From Eleusine coracana subsp. coracana (lineage: Eukaryota; Streptophyta; Magnoliopsida; Poales; Poaceae): DNA of 64,000 bases. Made by a program: the position numbers and the translations under genes. The notes below the pieces were generated by a model that saw only the letters and a list, made by a program, of their open reading frames with translations, made no database searches and was not told where the DNA came from. Below, piece by piece: positions 33,852 to 46,360 of this stretch. Location of the stretch: the NCBI GenBank assembly GCA_032690845.1, contig CM064429.1, positions 10,758,569-10,822,568 of the forward strand. Direction: 5' to 3'. Position 1 is the stretch's first letter. Each line of letters opens with the position of its first letter.

Positions 33852-34121
33852 CTAGAGATTCATTAAATGAGCATGTCTCCTGTGGTTTTCAAGAAAGAAG
33901 CTCTCAAGCTCACCTATTGAATCGTTTTCTCCTGTTTCTAGAGTTAGTGGCTCAATAAATTCAATGGCCCAAAGTTTCTCCTTCTCACGGAATCCATCGA
34001 TAAGGGTCACAGATGATTCTTGATCACCATAGAGAACAGAGTAATGAGGGCAAGAGGAAAAAGTCTTAGGCAAGGAAGGTGACGGTTTGGTTTCAAAAAG
34101 ATTTGGAGTTTTTCCCAGATC
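33852..34121 (-). pseudogene. Element E coding remnant left of element D
   Basis: This minus-strand frame continues from the right flank of element D (EDTKIFTQHE then DDLGKTPNLFETK) and ends with a stop at 33852. It is Athila gag-pol linker sequence without a recognisable catalytic motif. Its continuity across element D supports D as a late insertion. Confidence 0.6.
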
Positions 34122-34126
34122 ATCTC

Positions 34127-35049
34127 TGATGTGAACAAGGGTTCCCGATCTTCCGAAAGGTTCTTGGTAAATTGATTTGGTCGGAGGCGACACACAAATC
34201 GATCCGGCTTCAGAACAACATGTTCTAAACCCCGCAATCGCAGCACGACGTCTCCTCTGGTTATCAACCGTCCAAAGACGATTGACCATGCCAAGAAGGC
34301 TAATCCCTGCCTGTGAATCAAGAACACAAGCAAGAACAACGAAGAATGCAACACAATTGCAGATGTATGATTAAACTCTCGAAGTTGGGGTCTCACAAAC
34401 CGATGAACGGCGAAACTGTTTAGGAACAGAATTGATCTAAGCAAAACCCGAACCCTAATGGTGCGGCGGCGGCTGTATATAAAGACCCTAGGGTCGTGCA
34501 AGACCCTCTGGACGCGCCCCTAATTGGGCTCAACTAGATACAAAGCCCAAAGGCCAAAAATAGGCGACGCAGCACCGACATAGATTCTGGAATCTGTCTT
34601 GTTTTGACGATTGCCGATGGCTCCGGATGAATTTTGACATGAGGCTGGTGGCATTGAAAAGGTCTTCTCCTTATCTTTCCGTGCATATGTAGAACGTCCA
34701 AATCCGAGTCCGTATGCGTACTGGGCGACTGTTTTAGTGCAGACTGGTCCTGGGCCCCGAAACAGACTCGAAGTCGGTTTTGATTGGGCCTCCACTTTGG
34801 CTTCCAAGCCCTTGCTGGTCCTCCACGTTCCCAACTCCTTATCCCATTATCTCCTGGTCCTCTCCATGGTTTCTAATCATAAAATAATCATTAGGTAGCA
34901 AACCATTCTCAAAAGTAACATATAGCGAAGAACGTAGGAACGAGCCCACCTCTAAATTTAGTCGTCGTGCACGAGCTCTAGTCATTGGACCTTGCAAGTC
35001 CAGATTTGGAGGAGTGTTGTGTGTATCCATAGGAGTGATGTCCTCATCA
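34127..35049 (-). repeat. 3' LTR of element D (encodes the polyprotein C-terminus)
   Basis: 923 bp. The polyprotein frame enters at 35049 and stops at 34839. TATATAAAG-like sequence at about 34475-34484 is conserved in the other LTR. Confidence 0.9.
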
Positions 35050-38000
35050 TCCTCCCCCTCTTGAAGTGGAGTCGTTCTCGACTCGAGCTCATCCTCTTCT
35101 CCCAAGTATGGTTTCAAATCTGAAATGTTAAAAGTAGGACTAACCCCGAACTTGGGAGGCAACTCAAGTTTGTCTGCATTATTATTAATCTTCTCCATTA
35201 TTTTGAATGGACCATCAGCTCTAGGCATTAGTTTAGACTTTCTAAATTCTAGAAATCTATCCTTCCTTAAGTGTAACCACACTAAATCTCCTACATCAAG
35301 CTTTACTTCCTTTCTACCCTTACTACAAGCAAATTTATACTTTTCATTCATCTTTTCAATGCTAAGTCTAGTGGCCTCATGCATTTGCAAAATAAATTCA
35401 GCATGCTCCTTAGCATCAACATGAACTCTCTCATTAATAGGTAGAGGAAGTATATCAACTGGAGTACGGGGATCAAAACCATATACTACCTTGAATGGAC
35501 TTACCTTGGTAATAGAATGTGTTGCCCGATTATAAGCAAACTCAACATGAGGTAAGCATTCTTCCCATTTCTTCAAATTTTTCTTCAAAATAGCTCGCAA
35601 CATAGTACCCAAAGTGCGGTTCACAACCTCAGTTTGTCCATCAGTTTGTGGATGACAAGTTGTAGAAAATAGCAACTTTGTACCCAACTTATTCCAAAGC
35701 GTGCGCCAAAAATGACTCAAGAATTTTGCATCACGATCTGAAACAATAGTAGAAGGCATACCATGCAAACGTACAATTTCTTTGAAAAAAAGATCAGCAA
35801 TATAACTAGCATCATCAGTTTTATGACATGGTATAAAGTGTGCCATCTTGGAAAAACGATCCACAACAACAAAAATGCTATCACTCCCCCTCTTAGTCCT
35901 AGGCAGTCCTAAAATAAAGTCCATAGAAATATCCGCCCAAGGAATAGAAGGAACAGGAAGTGGCATGTATAAACCATGTGGATTCAATCGAGACTTAGCT
36001 TTTTGACATGTAGTGCAGCGAGCAACAAAACGCTCAACATCTTTCCTCATCCTTGGCCAAAAGAAGTATGTGGCCAAAATATCCTCTGTCTTCTTAGCAC
36101 CAAAATGACCCATCAATCCACCTCCATGCGCCTCCTGCAACAACAAAAGACGAACGGAACCAACTGGAATGTATAGGCGGTTAGCTCTAAACAAGAAACC
36201 ATCATTCAACACAAATTTGTGCCAAGCACGACCTTCTTTACAGTGCAGCAATACATCTTTAAAATCAACATCAGCAACATATTGTTCTTTAATTGCCTCA
36301 AGTCCAAAAATTCTACAATCAAGTTGAGACAACAAAGTATATCGCCTAGATAAAGCATCAGCAATCACATTATCCTTCCCTTTCTTATGTTTAATAATAT
36401 AAGGAAAAGACTCAATAAACTCAACCCATTTAGCATGTCTACGGTTCAAATTGCATTGAGTATGAATATACTGAAGTGATTCATGATCAGAATGAATAAC
36501 AAATTCTTTGGGCAACAAATAATGACACCACTTCTCTAAAGAACGTACAAGTGCATATAGTTCCTTATCATACGTGGAATAATTCAAAAGAGGCCTAGTA
36601 ATTTTCTCACTAAAGTATGCAACAGGTTTACCATCTTGCATCAAAACACCACCAATGCCTATACCACTAGCATCACATTCAAGCTCAAAAGTCTTATCAA
36701 AATTGGGTAATTGCAGCAATGGTGCATGTGTAAGTTTGTCCTTCAAAGCATCAAAAGACTCATGATGTACCATACCAAAATGGAAGTCAACGCCCTTCTT
36801 TGTCAACTCATGCAATGATGCAGCAATATTGCTGAAATCTTTGACAAAGCGGCAGTAGAAACGTGCAAGACCAAGAAAACTCCTCACCTGTGTGATAGTT
36901 TTTGGTACAGGCCAGCTCTTTATGGCTTCAATCTTCGCCTCATCCACCTTAATTCCCTGTGGAGTCACAACATAGCCAAGAAAAGAGACTCGATCCGTGC
37001 AAAAGGTGCACTTCTCAAGGTTACCAAATAATCGTGCAACTCGCAAAGCATCAAAAATAGCACGCAAATGAATCATATGATCATCCATAGATTTGTTATA
37101 AATCAAGATATCATCAAAGTAAACAACCACAAATTTGCCAATAAAAGGTCTTAAAACCTCATTCATCAAACGCATGAAAGTACTGGGTGCATTAGTCAAC
37201 CCAAAAGGCATTACTAACCACTCATACAACCCGAATTTGGTTTTGAAAGCTGTTTTCCATTCATCTCCAAGTTTCATTCTAATTTGATGGTAGCCACTAC
37301 GCAAATCAATTTTAGTGAAAATTATAGCACCACATAACTCATCAAGCATGTCGTCTAGCCTAGGAATAGGATGACAATACCTAATAGTAATGTTATTAAT
37401 GGCTCTACAATCTACACACATACGCCAAGAACCATCTTTCTTAGGAACCAAAAGTACAGGAACAACACAAGGACTAAGTGATTGACGAACATACCCACGA
37501 TCCAAAAGGTCTTGGACTTGTCGTTGTATCTCCTTAGTCTCCTCAGGGTTGGTCCTATAAGCAGCACGGTTTGGTAAAGTAGCATCAGGAATCAAATCAA
37601 TTTGATGCTCAATCCCTCTCAAAGGTGGCAATCCCGAGGGTATCTCAGCTGGGAAAACATCCTCATACTCCTGCAAAAGGTTAGTGACAGCAGGAGGCAA
37701 AGCACTAGAAGCAATATCACCAAGCGAAAACAAGGCTTGTTTGCATATCAAAGCATAGCAAATATCATCAGTAGAAATTTCAGCAAGCTCAGATTTTGTG
37801 GCAAGACATGAACGACCCTGTAATTTAATTGCAGCACCCTCAGAACTTGAAGAATCATTAACATTACTTGGTCTAGAAGCAGAATTAACAGGTTGCTGAA
37901 TTTCAGGGCTTTTATTTTTCAAACTAGCAGCTCGTTCTAAATTAGCTTGTACAATTTCAGCAGGGGTCATTGGTAACAAAGTAATTTTAGTTCCTTTATG

Positions 38001-39529
38001 CATAAAAGTGTACTTATTACTTTTACCATGGTATACAGCATCATTATCAAATTCCCAAGGTCTACCCAATAAAAATGAACAAGCTTGCATGGGTACAACA
38101 TCACAATCAACAGAATCCACATAGGAACCAATGGAAAAAGGAACTCTGCAAGTTTGTGTTACCTTAGCTTTTCCAGAGTCATTTAACCACTGAATGTAGT
38201 ATGGATGTGGATGTGGGCATGTGGTCAAATCAAGCTTCTTAACCACATCAGAACTCACCAAATTGTTGCAGGTTCCTCCATCAATGATGACACGTGCCCG
38301 ACGATTCTTGATGACGAAGAAAATCTGGAACAAGTTATGTCGCTGCATCATCTCGGGCTGCTGGATTTGTGTGCTAAGCACACGCTGTACAATAATATTC
38401 ATGTAGCCCGTGGTATCTCCGCCTCCAAGGACGAGGTCACCGCTGGTGGCAGCGACATCCTCCTCCTCATCCTCCACATCGGAGGTGCTCATGTAACTGC
38501 CATCATCCGTCGCCACATATGCCCGCCTACTTGGGCAATCTTTCTGCACATGGCCAAGACCATGGCAGCGGTGGCACTGAATCCCTGTAGTGCGTCCCGT
38601 CGAAGCAACAGAGGAGGCACTACTAGTCGGTACCTGCACAGAATTTTTACCTGAGCGCGTAGAAGGGCCAGGGGCTGATCTTGGTGCTGCAGAAACAACA
38701 CTAGCTAGTGGGGGCGGCCGGAAAGATGGCTTGGGCAGCCCCGAAGGCCCCGTCGGCCGTGGTGGGTAGAAATTCCTGGACTTGCTGTACTCCTCAAAAG
38801 CCTGGAAAAGTCCCTGTGATTCTTTCTCTGCAAGCATAGCATACTGGAAATACTGGTTGAGGGTATAAAATTCTTTATAATCAAGGATGTCTAGAATTTC
38901 TTTTCTCAAACCAGAATAAAAGCGGCAAATCTGATCCTCTACTTTTTCAACCACAGCACAATGAATCAAACCCTTCTGAAGCTCACTAAAATACTCCTGA
39001 ATAGTTTTATCTCCTTGATCTAAACGCTGCAGTTTATTACAAATTTCTCTATAAAAAGAAGGAGGAACAAAACGATCACGTATTTCTACCTTAAGTTCTT
39101 CCCAAGTAGTAGGCAAATCGGTTTCAGCAGCTAGACCACTCCACCAAACAATAGCAAAGTCCTTAAACTCACTAGTGGCTTGTCTAACTCTATGTTGTTC
39201 AGGAACAAGGTGGGCATCAAATTTTTGTTCTACCGTCATTACCCAATCAAGGTAAGCATCACCATCATACTGACCCGAAAACGAAGGAATTGAAAACTTA
39301 ATTTTAGCATACGGATCATCTGGAGCATGGTTACCTTGTGTGCGACGGTTGTGGTTATGGAAACCACCCATACCTTGAGGGTTACGTTGCAAACGACGTC
39401 GTAACCTTGCGGTCCTTGTAGCTGACCTATCGACGGTGCCATCAGACTTATACACTGTTGCTTCATCATGATTGTCTTCAACGTCATTGTTGGTGTTGGT
39501 GTTGGTGTTGTTGTTGGTGTTGATGTTGG

Positions 39530-39563
<34 letters not shown>

Positions 39564-39839
39564 GGTCTTGTGAGCGGTCTCCAATTCGACAACCTGATCG
39601 GTTAGCTTAGAGACTCTCTTATCCAACCGCTCAATGCTTTCTCCCAGGTGAAGCTTGGTGACGGCGTCGGTAACGGCCCTGGTGATCGTCTCTGCCAAAT
39701 CACTCTGAACCGTCTGCAAAGCCTTCTGTAACTGATTTTGGCTCTCAACATAGCAAAAGTAAGCTTCTTGCAAAGCTCTTACAAAGTTCTGAAAAAAACA
39801 AAGCGAAGGATACCAGGGAGAAGTGTTCCATGATTGCAA
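34839..39839 (-). CDS. gag-pol: Element D gag-pol polyprotein, uninterrupted
   Basis: 1666 codons without a stop. Order: N-terminal coiled coil (~30-90); poly-Asn/Thr run (92-118); gag domain (~180-350); CCHC knuckle CHRCHGLGHVQKDC (422-435); aspartic protease IIDGGTCNN (519-526, DGG instead of the usual DSG/DTG, as in some relatives). RT has YFDD at 907-910 and MPFGLTNAPSTF; RNase H has CDAS near 1055. The integrase zinc site is H1238, H1245, C1275, C1278. The integrase triad is D1307, D1368 and E1404 with exactly 35 residues between the last two. The C-tail (1598-1666, PMTRARARRLNLEV) is encoded in the 3' LTR, where CRM elements carry a centromere-targeting CR region. All catalytic residues seen are intact, so it may be competent. 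The first ATG is the one available in this frame; an internal start is possible. Confidence 0.9.
39487..39563 (-). repeat. Trinucleotide repeat encoding poly-Asn/Thr in element D gag
   Basis: (GTT)n with GGT/GAT interruptions on the plus strand translates to the Asn/Thr run at polyprotein residues 92-118. It is a length-unstable microsatellite inside an otherwise conserved gag. Confidence 0.85.
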
Positions 39840-40200
39840 GGGTTATAAAATAACCTATGTGCTGTCCAGAAGAAGTATGTAGAGCTAGGAAGGCCAAATA
39901 TATATATATGAGTGGCACACAAATCAAAAACAGATAGTAAAGCTAAATAAGTGTCCAAGTAACTTGTCTCTAGTTGCTGGTCTAACTATGTCCTAGAACA
40001 GTAGGGACACAGTCGATAACAGGGGGCTTAGTGTAAAACAGCCAAACTCAGAAATTCCAGGGGGCTAGATGGAGCACTAGTAGGAATCCCAAATTTCTTT
40101 TTTTTTATTTTGGTATTTTCTGTGAACGATAGGAAGAACACGAAAACAAAACTAAAGGGTAGTGTGAACCTGACAGTGCACCTGAAGCTCTGATACCACT

Positions 40201-41123
40201 TGATGTGAACAAGGGTTCCCGATCTTCTGAAAGGTTCTTGGTAAATTGATTTGGTCGGAGGCGACACACAAATCGATCCGGCTTCAGAACAGCACGTTCT
40301 AAACCCCGTAATCGCAGCACGACGTCTCCTCTGGTTACCAACCGTCCAAAGACGATTGACCTCGCCGAGAAGGCTAATCCCTGTCTGCGAATCAAGAACA
40401 CCAGCAAGAACAATGAAAAATGCAACACAATTGCAGCTGTATGATTAAACTCTCGAAGTTAGGGTCTCACAAACCGATGAACGGTGACACTGTTTATGAA
40501 CAGAATTGATCTAAGTTGAACCCGAACCCTAATGGTGCGGTGGCGGCTGTATATAAAGACCCTAGGGTCATGCAAGACCCTCTGAACGCGCCCCTAATTG
40601 GGCTCAACTAGATGCAAAGCCCAAAGGCCAAAAATAAGCGATGCAGCACCGACACAGATTCTGGACTCTCTCTTGTTTTCATGATTCCCGATGACTCCGT
40701 ATGAATTTTGACATAAGGCCGGAGGCATTGGAAAGGTCTTCTCCTTATCTTTCCGTGCATATGTAGAACGTCCAAATCCGAGTCCGTATGCGTCCTGGGC
40801 GGCTGTTTTAGTGCAGACTGGTCCTGGGCCCCGAAACAGACTCGAAGTCGGTTTTGATTGGGCCTCCACTTTGGCTTCCAAGCCCTTGCTGGTCCTCCAC
40901 GTTCCCAACTCCTTCTCCCATCATCTCCTGGTCCTCTCCATGGTTTCTAATCATAAAATAATCATTAGGTAGCAAACCATTCTCAAAAGTAACATATAGC
41001 AAAGAACGTAGGAACGAGCTCACCTCTAAATTTAGTCGTCGTGCATGAGCTCTAGTCATTGGACCTGGCAAGTCCAGATTTGGAGGAGTGTTGTGTGTAT
41101 CCATAGGAGTGATGTCTTCATCA
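40201..41123 (-). repeat. 5' LTR of element D
   Basis: 923 bp, followed on the minus strand by the PBS. It contains a second copy of the polyprotein C-tail sequence (frame within 40808-41194), which is not translated as a separate gene. Confidence 0.9.
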
Positions 41124-41128
41124 ATCTT

Positions 41129-42787
41129 CATGCTGGGTGAAAATCTTTGTGTCCTCACAAATAATAGGCTTTGATAATGCAAGTTGAGAAACAAACATCA
41201 CTTTCTCAAGTGGGGGATGCTCGAGATGAGGCCTCACCAACAGATTTTCTAAGCAAGAGGTCTTGGTGGCGAAAGCAATCTCCCTAAGCTTTTTAGTAAG
41301 GCTCCCTTGAGATGCACCGTGTAGGTGGAGTTTTTCTAGTGGGTAGCCAAGGAGGAGTTCAAAATCGAAGATAGGAAAGACATGAAAGTCTAGGTGAAGC
41401 TCAACTTTGCCTATCTCGATTGGTATAGCCCTTGCAATCCCCCGACATGGAAAGGTTACTCTAGCGGTATATCATCCACAAGCTGTAAAGCTATGTATTC
41501 GAGGATGATATTAACTCCTAAGGTGGGAACATAAAGGGCCTCTATGAGATTTCCCCGTATATAACAAGGAATAGTTGTGGAAGGTGAATTAATTTGGATA
41601 GCTTTGAAATATCGCTTTTCTTCCTTCAACCACTGCTTCTTCTCGGCCTTCTTTGGAATTTCTTCTTAGAAAGGATCAGGAGGCAAAGCAGATGTCGCAG
41701 GCTTGTTTTGCCAGATGTAATTCGAGGTTTTTCTATGACCATCATGTAAGCTTTTCTCGAATTCAACTGGAAACCCATAAGGTAGAATTTCTTCTTCCTT
41801 CCTAGAAGCATCAATAGCAAAATCAAGATATGAGAGAGCTATAGGTTTGAATTTAGGTGTTGAGGGACCCTCATGGGTTGGATTTTCATCCTCTCGAGAA
41901 TGAGGAGGACAGACGGGAACTGGTGGGTTCTTTTTAGAATAATAATTGAGGTGTTCCCAAAGTCTTTAAAAAGACCTTCCTCAAATTCAAAAGAGAACTC
42001 TGGAGGTTGAAATTCTTCTTCCTTCAGTGTTCGAGGTTCGGGGGACGGCTCAAAAGTCAAATCTGGGGATAGGCAAGGTATGGGTTCAGATTTGGCTATT
42101 GAGGGGTCCGTGCGGCTCCATGAGCTTCCTCCTGGAGGGGCTCACTGAGGTCGGCTAAGAAGGATGAGTTTTCTAAGATCTGGTCTAGGATTGCTCTTCC
42201 TTCTATTGCAGTCTTGTGGACGAATGATCCTCCAGCGACGCTGTCAAGGTATTGGGCAGATTCCTTGTTTAAACCCGTATAAAAGTGTTGAAGCAACATT
42301 TCATCAGGTATAGATAAGTCTAGGACGGATTGCAATAGCAAAGAGATCCTAGCCCATGCTGGTCCAATAGATTCCTTCTCACTTTGGCAACAGCAGAGTT
42401 TTTCCATATGAAGGGAGACAATACAGGATTATGAGAAGAACACAAGAAAAAATTTATCCCGCAAATTCTACCAATCACGTGTACAGTCCCAACAGTATGA
42501 GTGTACCATTGCTTCGCCCTCTCCGTGAGGGAGAAGGGAAACAATTTCCACTTTAGAGTTTCACGTGTCATGCCATCAATGAACAAACATGAACATAGAT
42601 ACTCAAATTCTCGCACATGATGGTAAGGATTTTCAAGATCTAGGCTAGAGAAAGGTTGCTCCCGAACCATGGCTATAAAGCCAGGGCGGAGTTCGTAGCC
42701 GAATGTGCGAATTGGGTCCGCAGAAGGCGGTGGCTCAAAGAACTCGCCCTTTGGAGCAGAAAAGGATAAGATAAAAGTTTGCTCCAT
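41129..42787 (-). pseudogene. gag: Element E gag and protease-like remnant
   Basis: Gag starts at 42787 (MEQTFILSFSAPKGEFF). It contains the Athila gag core (LKWKLFPFSLTERAKQWYTH, then LLQHFYTGLNKESAQYLDSV), with a frame break near 42400. Between 42060 and 41129 the frame is broken repeatedly; FELLLGYPLEKL-like and surrounding sequence recalls the linker/protease region. It ends at the element D insertion. Confidence 0.75.
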
Positions 42788-42890
42788 GGTGAAAAAGAAG
42801 AAATAAAAAGAAGAGAAAAAAAGATATGAAGATGAACAAGATTCAAAGATGATACAACAACCGTTCCCCGGCAACGGTGCCAGAAATGCT

Positions 42891-44140
42891 TGTTGGTATT
42901 TCTTACGATCACAGATAAATCCACAAGCGCATGGATACCGATGTAGCACTTCACTATGAGTATTCCAGGTTATCAAATCATAGGGAACATGTGTGTACTA
43001 ATTTTCTAAACTAATCCATGCAACGACAATAAGAATATGGTAGGCACAGGATAGAGGGGATTCATATGGTCAAGGATCCTATAATAAGATAGGTTCGGTC
43101 TGTTACTGCTTACTTCGGGCACCGGCTTACCCCTGCATCTACAGACGACTCCGGCCAACAGCTCTATGACATACCCAAACGTGGAGGATTACTAAGGCCA
43201 GATAGGGCTGTCACCACCTACCGACTACCTCTACAAACTATGGGACACACGGCAAACAAAGATAACCTCTAGCCTAAACACCATGTCAACACTATCAATT
43301 ACTATCCTAGTATCAGATCCACAATTATAGAAGACTAAGATACTCTAACTAGGTAGTGCGATGATCCCGTAAGCAATAAGGAAAGAACTTACTTAAATAG
43401 GAAACTTAAATACCAAAGAGAAAACACGAACACTTACTTGAAAAAGAAAACATCCGTCGAGGTACAAGCGTGGGGAAGATCCCCGACAAGCCCGGCGCTT
43501 CCCCGAACTCTCCCTCACTCTCGCTATTTTCTAAGCACTTTGGCAGTGCTAAAGCCTTTAGAGTGGAATACTAATTCTTCTTCTTGTGTTGTGGAAAATA
43601 AGAGGGAGAGAGGCTCTATTTATAGTGGGAGGTGACCTGTGGGAGTGGAGAAGCCTTCCTAAGATTATGGGAATATTCCTTAGACTATTCCTCATCCTTA
43701 GGGGCCAAGTAATTGGCTTCTCTACTCAGCCAAGCAACCTGAACAGGCATTCTCTTCCTCTCCCGCGCGTGCTGACGTCATGCAAACGTCAGCGTTGGAT
43801 CAGTCGAGCACCTGATCTTCTGTGCTTCATAACTCTCACATCCGAAGTCCGATTTAGCCAAGTTATATATGCATTTTGATTGGCTCGACGAGAGCTTCAA
43901 TATGGTGAGGTCTAATATATTATTTGATCACTTCTCATTTTATGTTTGTGGATTTTATTATTTCTACTCTTGTAACTCTGATATTTCCTCGAATTTGACT
44001 ATAAATCATCTGCATACAAATATTCACCAACACTTTTGGAATTTGTTAGTAATAAACTCCTACCATTATGTTGATTATTCCTTTTATATGTTTTATGCTG
44101 CTAATTGATGGTCAGATTTAGGATTTAAGGACCATCAACA
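42891..44140 (-). repeat. 5' LTR of element E
   Basis: 1250 bp. Its outermost 95 bp match 31340-31434 almost exactly, which identifies the truncated 3' LTR. The PBS lies 8 bases inside (plus 42866-42882, CCCCGGCAACGGTGCCA). Confidence 0.85.
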
Positions 44141-44144
44141 GCGA

Positions 44145-46360
44145 GGTCGCAGTTCTCTGTCATGCACCGATAGGCTCGTTAGAACGATGTGCTAATAGTG
44201 ATGACCCCCTTCATCCCATCCATCTTGAGCTACATGTAGGTGTAGTTGGAGATGGCCATGAACTTGGCGTAGCATGGTCGCTCCAAGATGGCGTGGTAGG
44301 CTCCTGGGAAGCCGACCACCTCGAATGTAAGGGTCTTCGTCCTGAAGTTTGACGGGTCCCGAACATGATGAGCAGGTCGATCTGCCCGAGCGGGATGGCT
44401 TGCATCCCTAGCACGACACCCTAGAACAGAGCGCCTGCTGGCCGGAGGCGCGAGAGGTTGATCCTCATGGCCTTGAGCGCCTTGGCGTAGAAGATGTTGA
44501 GGCTGCTGCCTCCGTCCATCAGCACCTTGGTGAGACGTGTCTCGGCGATGATGGGGTCGACCACGAGTGGATAGCACCCTGTTCGTGGGACGTGACTTGG
44601 GTGATCCAAGCGGTCGAAGGTGATCAGGAGTTCCGACCACCGGAAGAAAGAGGGGGTCGCCGGTTCAGCCTCAAAGACTTTGCGTTGCTCGACCTTGGCT
44701 AAGCATTGATTCCCTCGCGCCTCTGAGCCCGGGAAGATTATGAGGCACACTTTGGTGCTCGGGAACCCTCCTTCGTTGGTATCGTTGTCATCGTTCTCGG
44801 CGTCTTTTGACACTAGGTCCACCTTCGCTTTCGGGTCATTTCCCTTGCTTTCTTCCCTAAGGAATTTCTTCAGCAACCAGCAATCCTTGAGCAGATGCTT
44901 CACGGGGAACTCACGGTTGGGGCATGGATCGTTCCACCTCTTCTCAAAGTAGTTTGGCATCTCGTAGGTTGGCGGCTTGGGAGCCTTGTGGTCGGCTGCT
45001 GCCACAGTCCATTTGTGGCTGGGACGCGTCTTGTTCTTCTTCTTCTTGGGGCGGTCAGAGGTGGCTTTGCCAGCACAGTCCTCCCGCTTGCCCTTGCCCT
45101 TGCCGTTTGGGGTGCGGTTGAGGATGGCCCCCATGCACTCTTCGCTAGAGAGGAAAGCGCCTACAACATCGATGTCTCCAACATTGGGCAGCTCATTGAA
45201 CTTCTTAGAGAAGCGCCTGATGTAGACGCGGAGGGTTTCATCGGCCTTCTACTGGCAGTTCATGAGGTCCCAGGGGTTGCCTGGTGGGACATAAATCCCA
45301 TGGAAGTTCCTGACGAACACGTCCCTCAGGTCAGACTAGTTGTAGATGAGGCCCTCGGGGAGGTGCTTGAGCCACGCCCACGTCGAATCGGTGAGGTATA
45401 GTGGCAGGTTACGAATGATGTCGTGGTCATCTACTACCCGGCTCGCTCGACAGGCAAGGCGATAGTCTTCCAACCAGAGGCCATGGTCTATCTCTATAGC
45501 GTCCTTGAACACCATCGCTAGGGGATGGAAACACGATGGGAAGTCCACGCTGCGGAAGCGCGAGCTGAAGACCCGTTGCCCTGGTGGGCTGGGGCTCCGG
45601 CTGCAATCCTCATCGATGTCATCGTACCTCCTGCCGTGACCTAGTTGGCGGACCCTTTCTTTCTTCGTCTCTTCCTCATGGTGGAGAGGCTCCAGTCCGC
45701 TCATGGATTGGGGGTTTCTTGCCCCCGCCCCGAGATAGAGGGTTATACTTGGCCATGGTGAGGCGCGAGCTTCCGGCGTTGCTTTCTCCCGCCTGCCGAG
45801 AGGTGGTGATCTGCTGACTCGAGAAAGCATCCCATCAAAGCGAGCTCTCGGCCTGGAGCTTAGCGGCCTTCGCTAGCAGCGCCATGACTTCCCGCTGGGC
45901 TCGCTGGGCCTCTGGCATCACGGGTGGCGGGAGTGTCTGGAGCAGCGCCGTGACGGTGGCAAATTGCGGTGTCCCTTGGTCATTGTCGATGATGCACTGA
46001 TAGGCGTCACGAGCCGCAGCACGAGTGTGTCCTCCCGTATCCTACCGAGCTAGCTTGTGGTCGATCACGGCCTGCTCGTTTGCCAGCTGGCACCTGGCTT
46101 GTTTGAGTTCCCACCGACGTGCTTGTAGCCGTTCGCAGGCATCGTCCGGCTAGGGTACAGGCTGAGCACCTTCCGCGTCACGCACAGGCACATCCATGAC
46201 TGGTTCCCCAGCGGCACCCGTCGTGGGAGCATTGGCCATGGGGCCCGTGGCACCGCCCGCTGCAGAGCCACCTGCCGCAGGGCCACCGGTGGCACCCACA
46301 TCGGGTATGGGCGTATGTTATGCCATGTGACACTCGTGCGTGGGGTCATGGTTCCTAGCG
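44145..46360 (-). pseudogene. gag-pro: Element F gag and protease, broken by stops and frameshifts
   Basis: The frame can be followed from about 46349 through 45830-45336 (retrotransposon gag: LACRASRVVDDHDIIRNLPL, WAWLKHLPEG). It continues through 45134-44421 (a CCHC-like region lacking a clean knuckle, CPNREFPVKHLLKDCW), then an aspartic protease VLMDGGSSLNIFYAKALKAM and FPGAYHAILERPCYAKFMA near 44230. Stops interrupt at about 45340 and 44430. These motifs are diagnostic of Tat/RIRE2-lineage polyproteins. It ends where element E is inserted. Confidence 0.78.

Larger units (their letters stand above)
34127..41123 (-). mobile_element. Element D: CRM-like Ty3/gypsy chromovirus, structurally complete
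   Basis: The element is 6997 bp with two LTRs of equal length (923 bp: 34127-35049 and 40201-41123). Termini are TGATG...CATCA. The PBS is GTGGTATCAGAGC (plus 40186-40199), initiator-Met type. Flanks are ATCTC (34122-34126) and ATCTT (41124-41128), a 5-bp duplication with one change. The internal 5151 bp carry one long open polyprotein that runs into the 3' LTR, a hallmark of CRM-type centromeric retrotransposons. LTR start TGATGAAGACATC also fits that lineage. By eye the LTRs differ at roughly 5-7% of sites, so the insertion is not very recent. Confidence 0.88.
31340..44140 (-). mobile_element. Element E: Athila-like gypsy retrotransposon without RT/integrase, nested in F, containing D
   Basis: Minus strand. 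The 5' LTR is 42891-44140 (TGTTGATGGTCC...CCAACA) and the PBS of tRNA-Asp type is at plus 42866-42882. A gag-like frame is at 42787-42100 and a protease-like remnant at 42060-41129. Element D interrupts at 34127-41123; coding resumes at 34121-33852. The remaining 31435-33850 is a long AT-rich non-coding tract with CCCCACACTTGG motifs, like Athila 3' regions. Only 95 bp (31340-31434) of the 3' LTR survive, after a PPT-like GTGTGAGGGTGT. No RT, RNase H or integrase is present. Confidence 0.8.

Noticed and set aside
40594..41194. Separate gene in the 5' LTR of element D
   Set aside because: It is the duplicate of the polyprotein C-tail present in every LTR, without its own start or promoter evidence.
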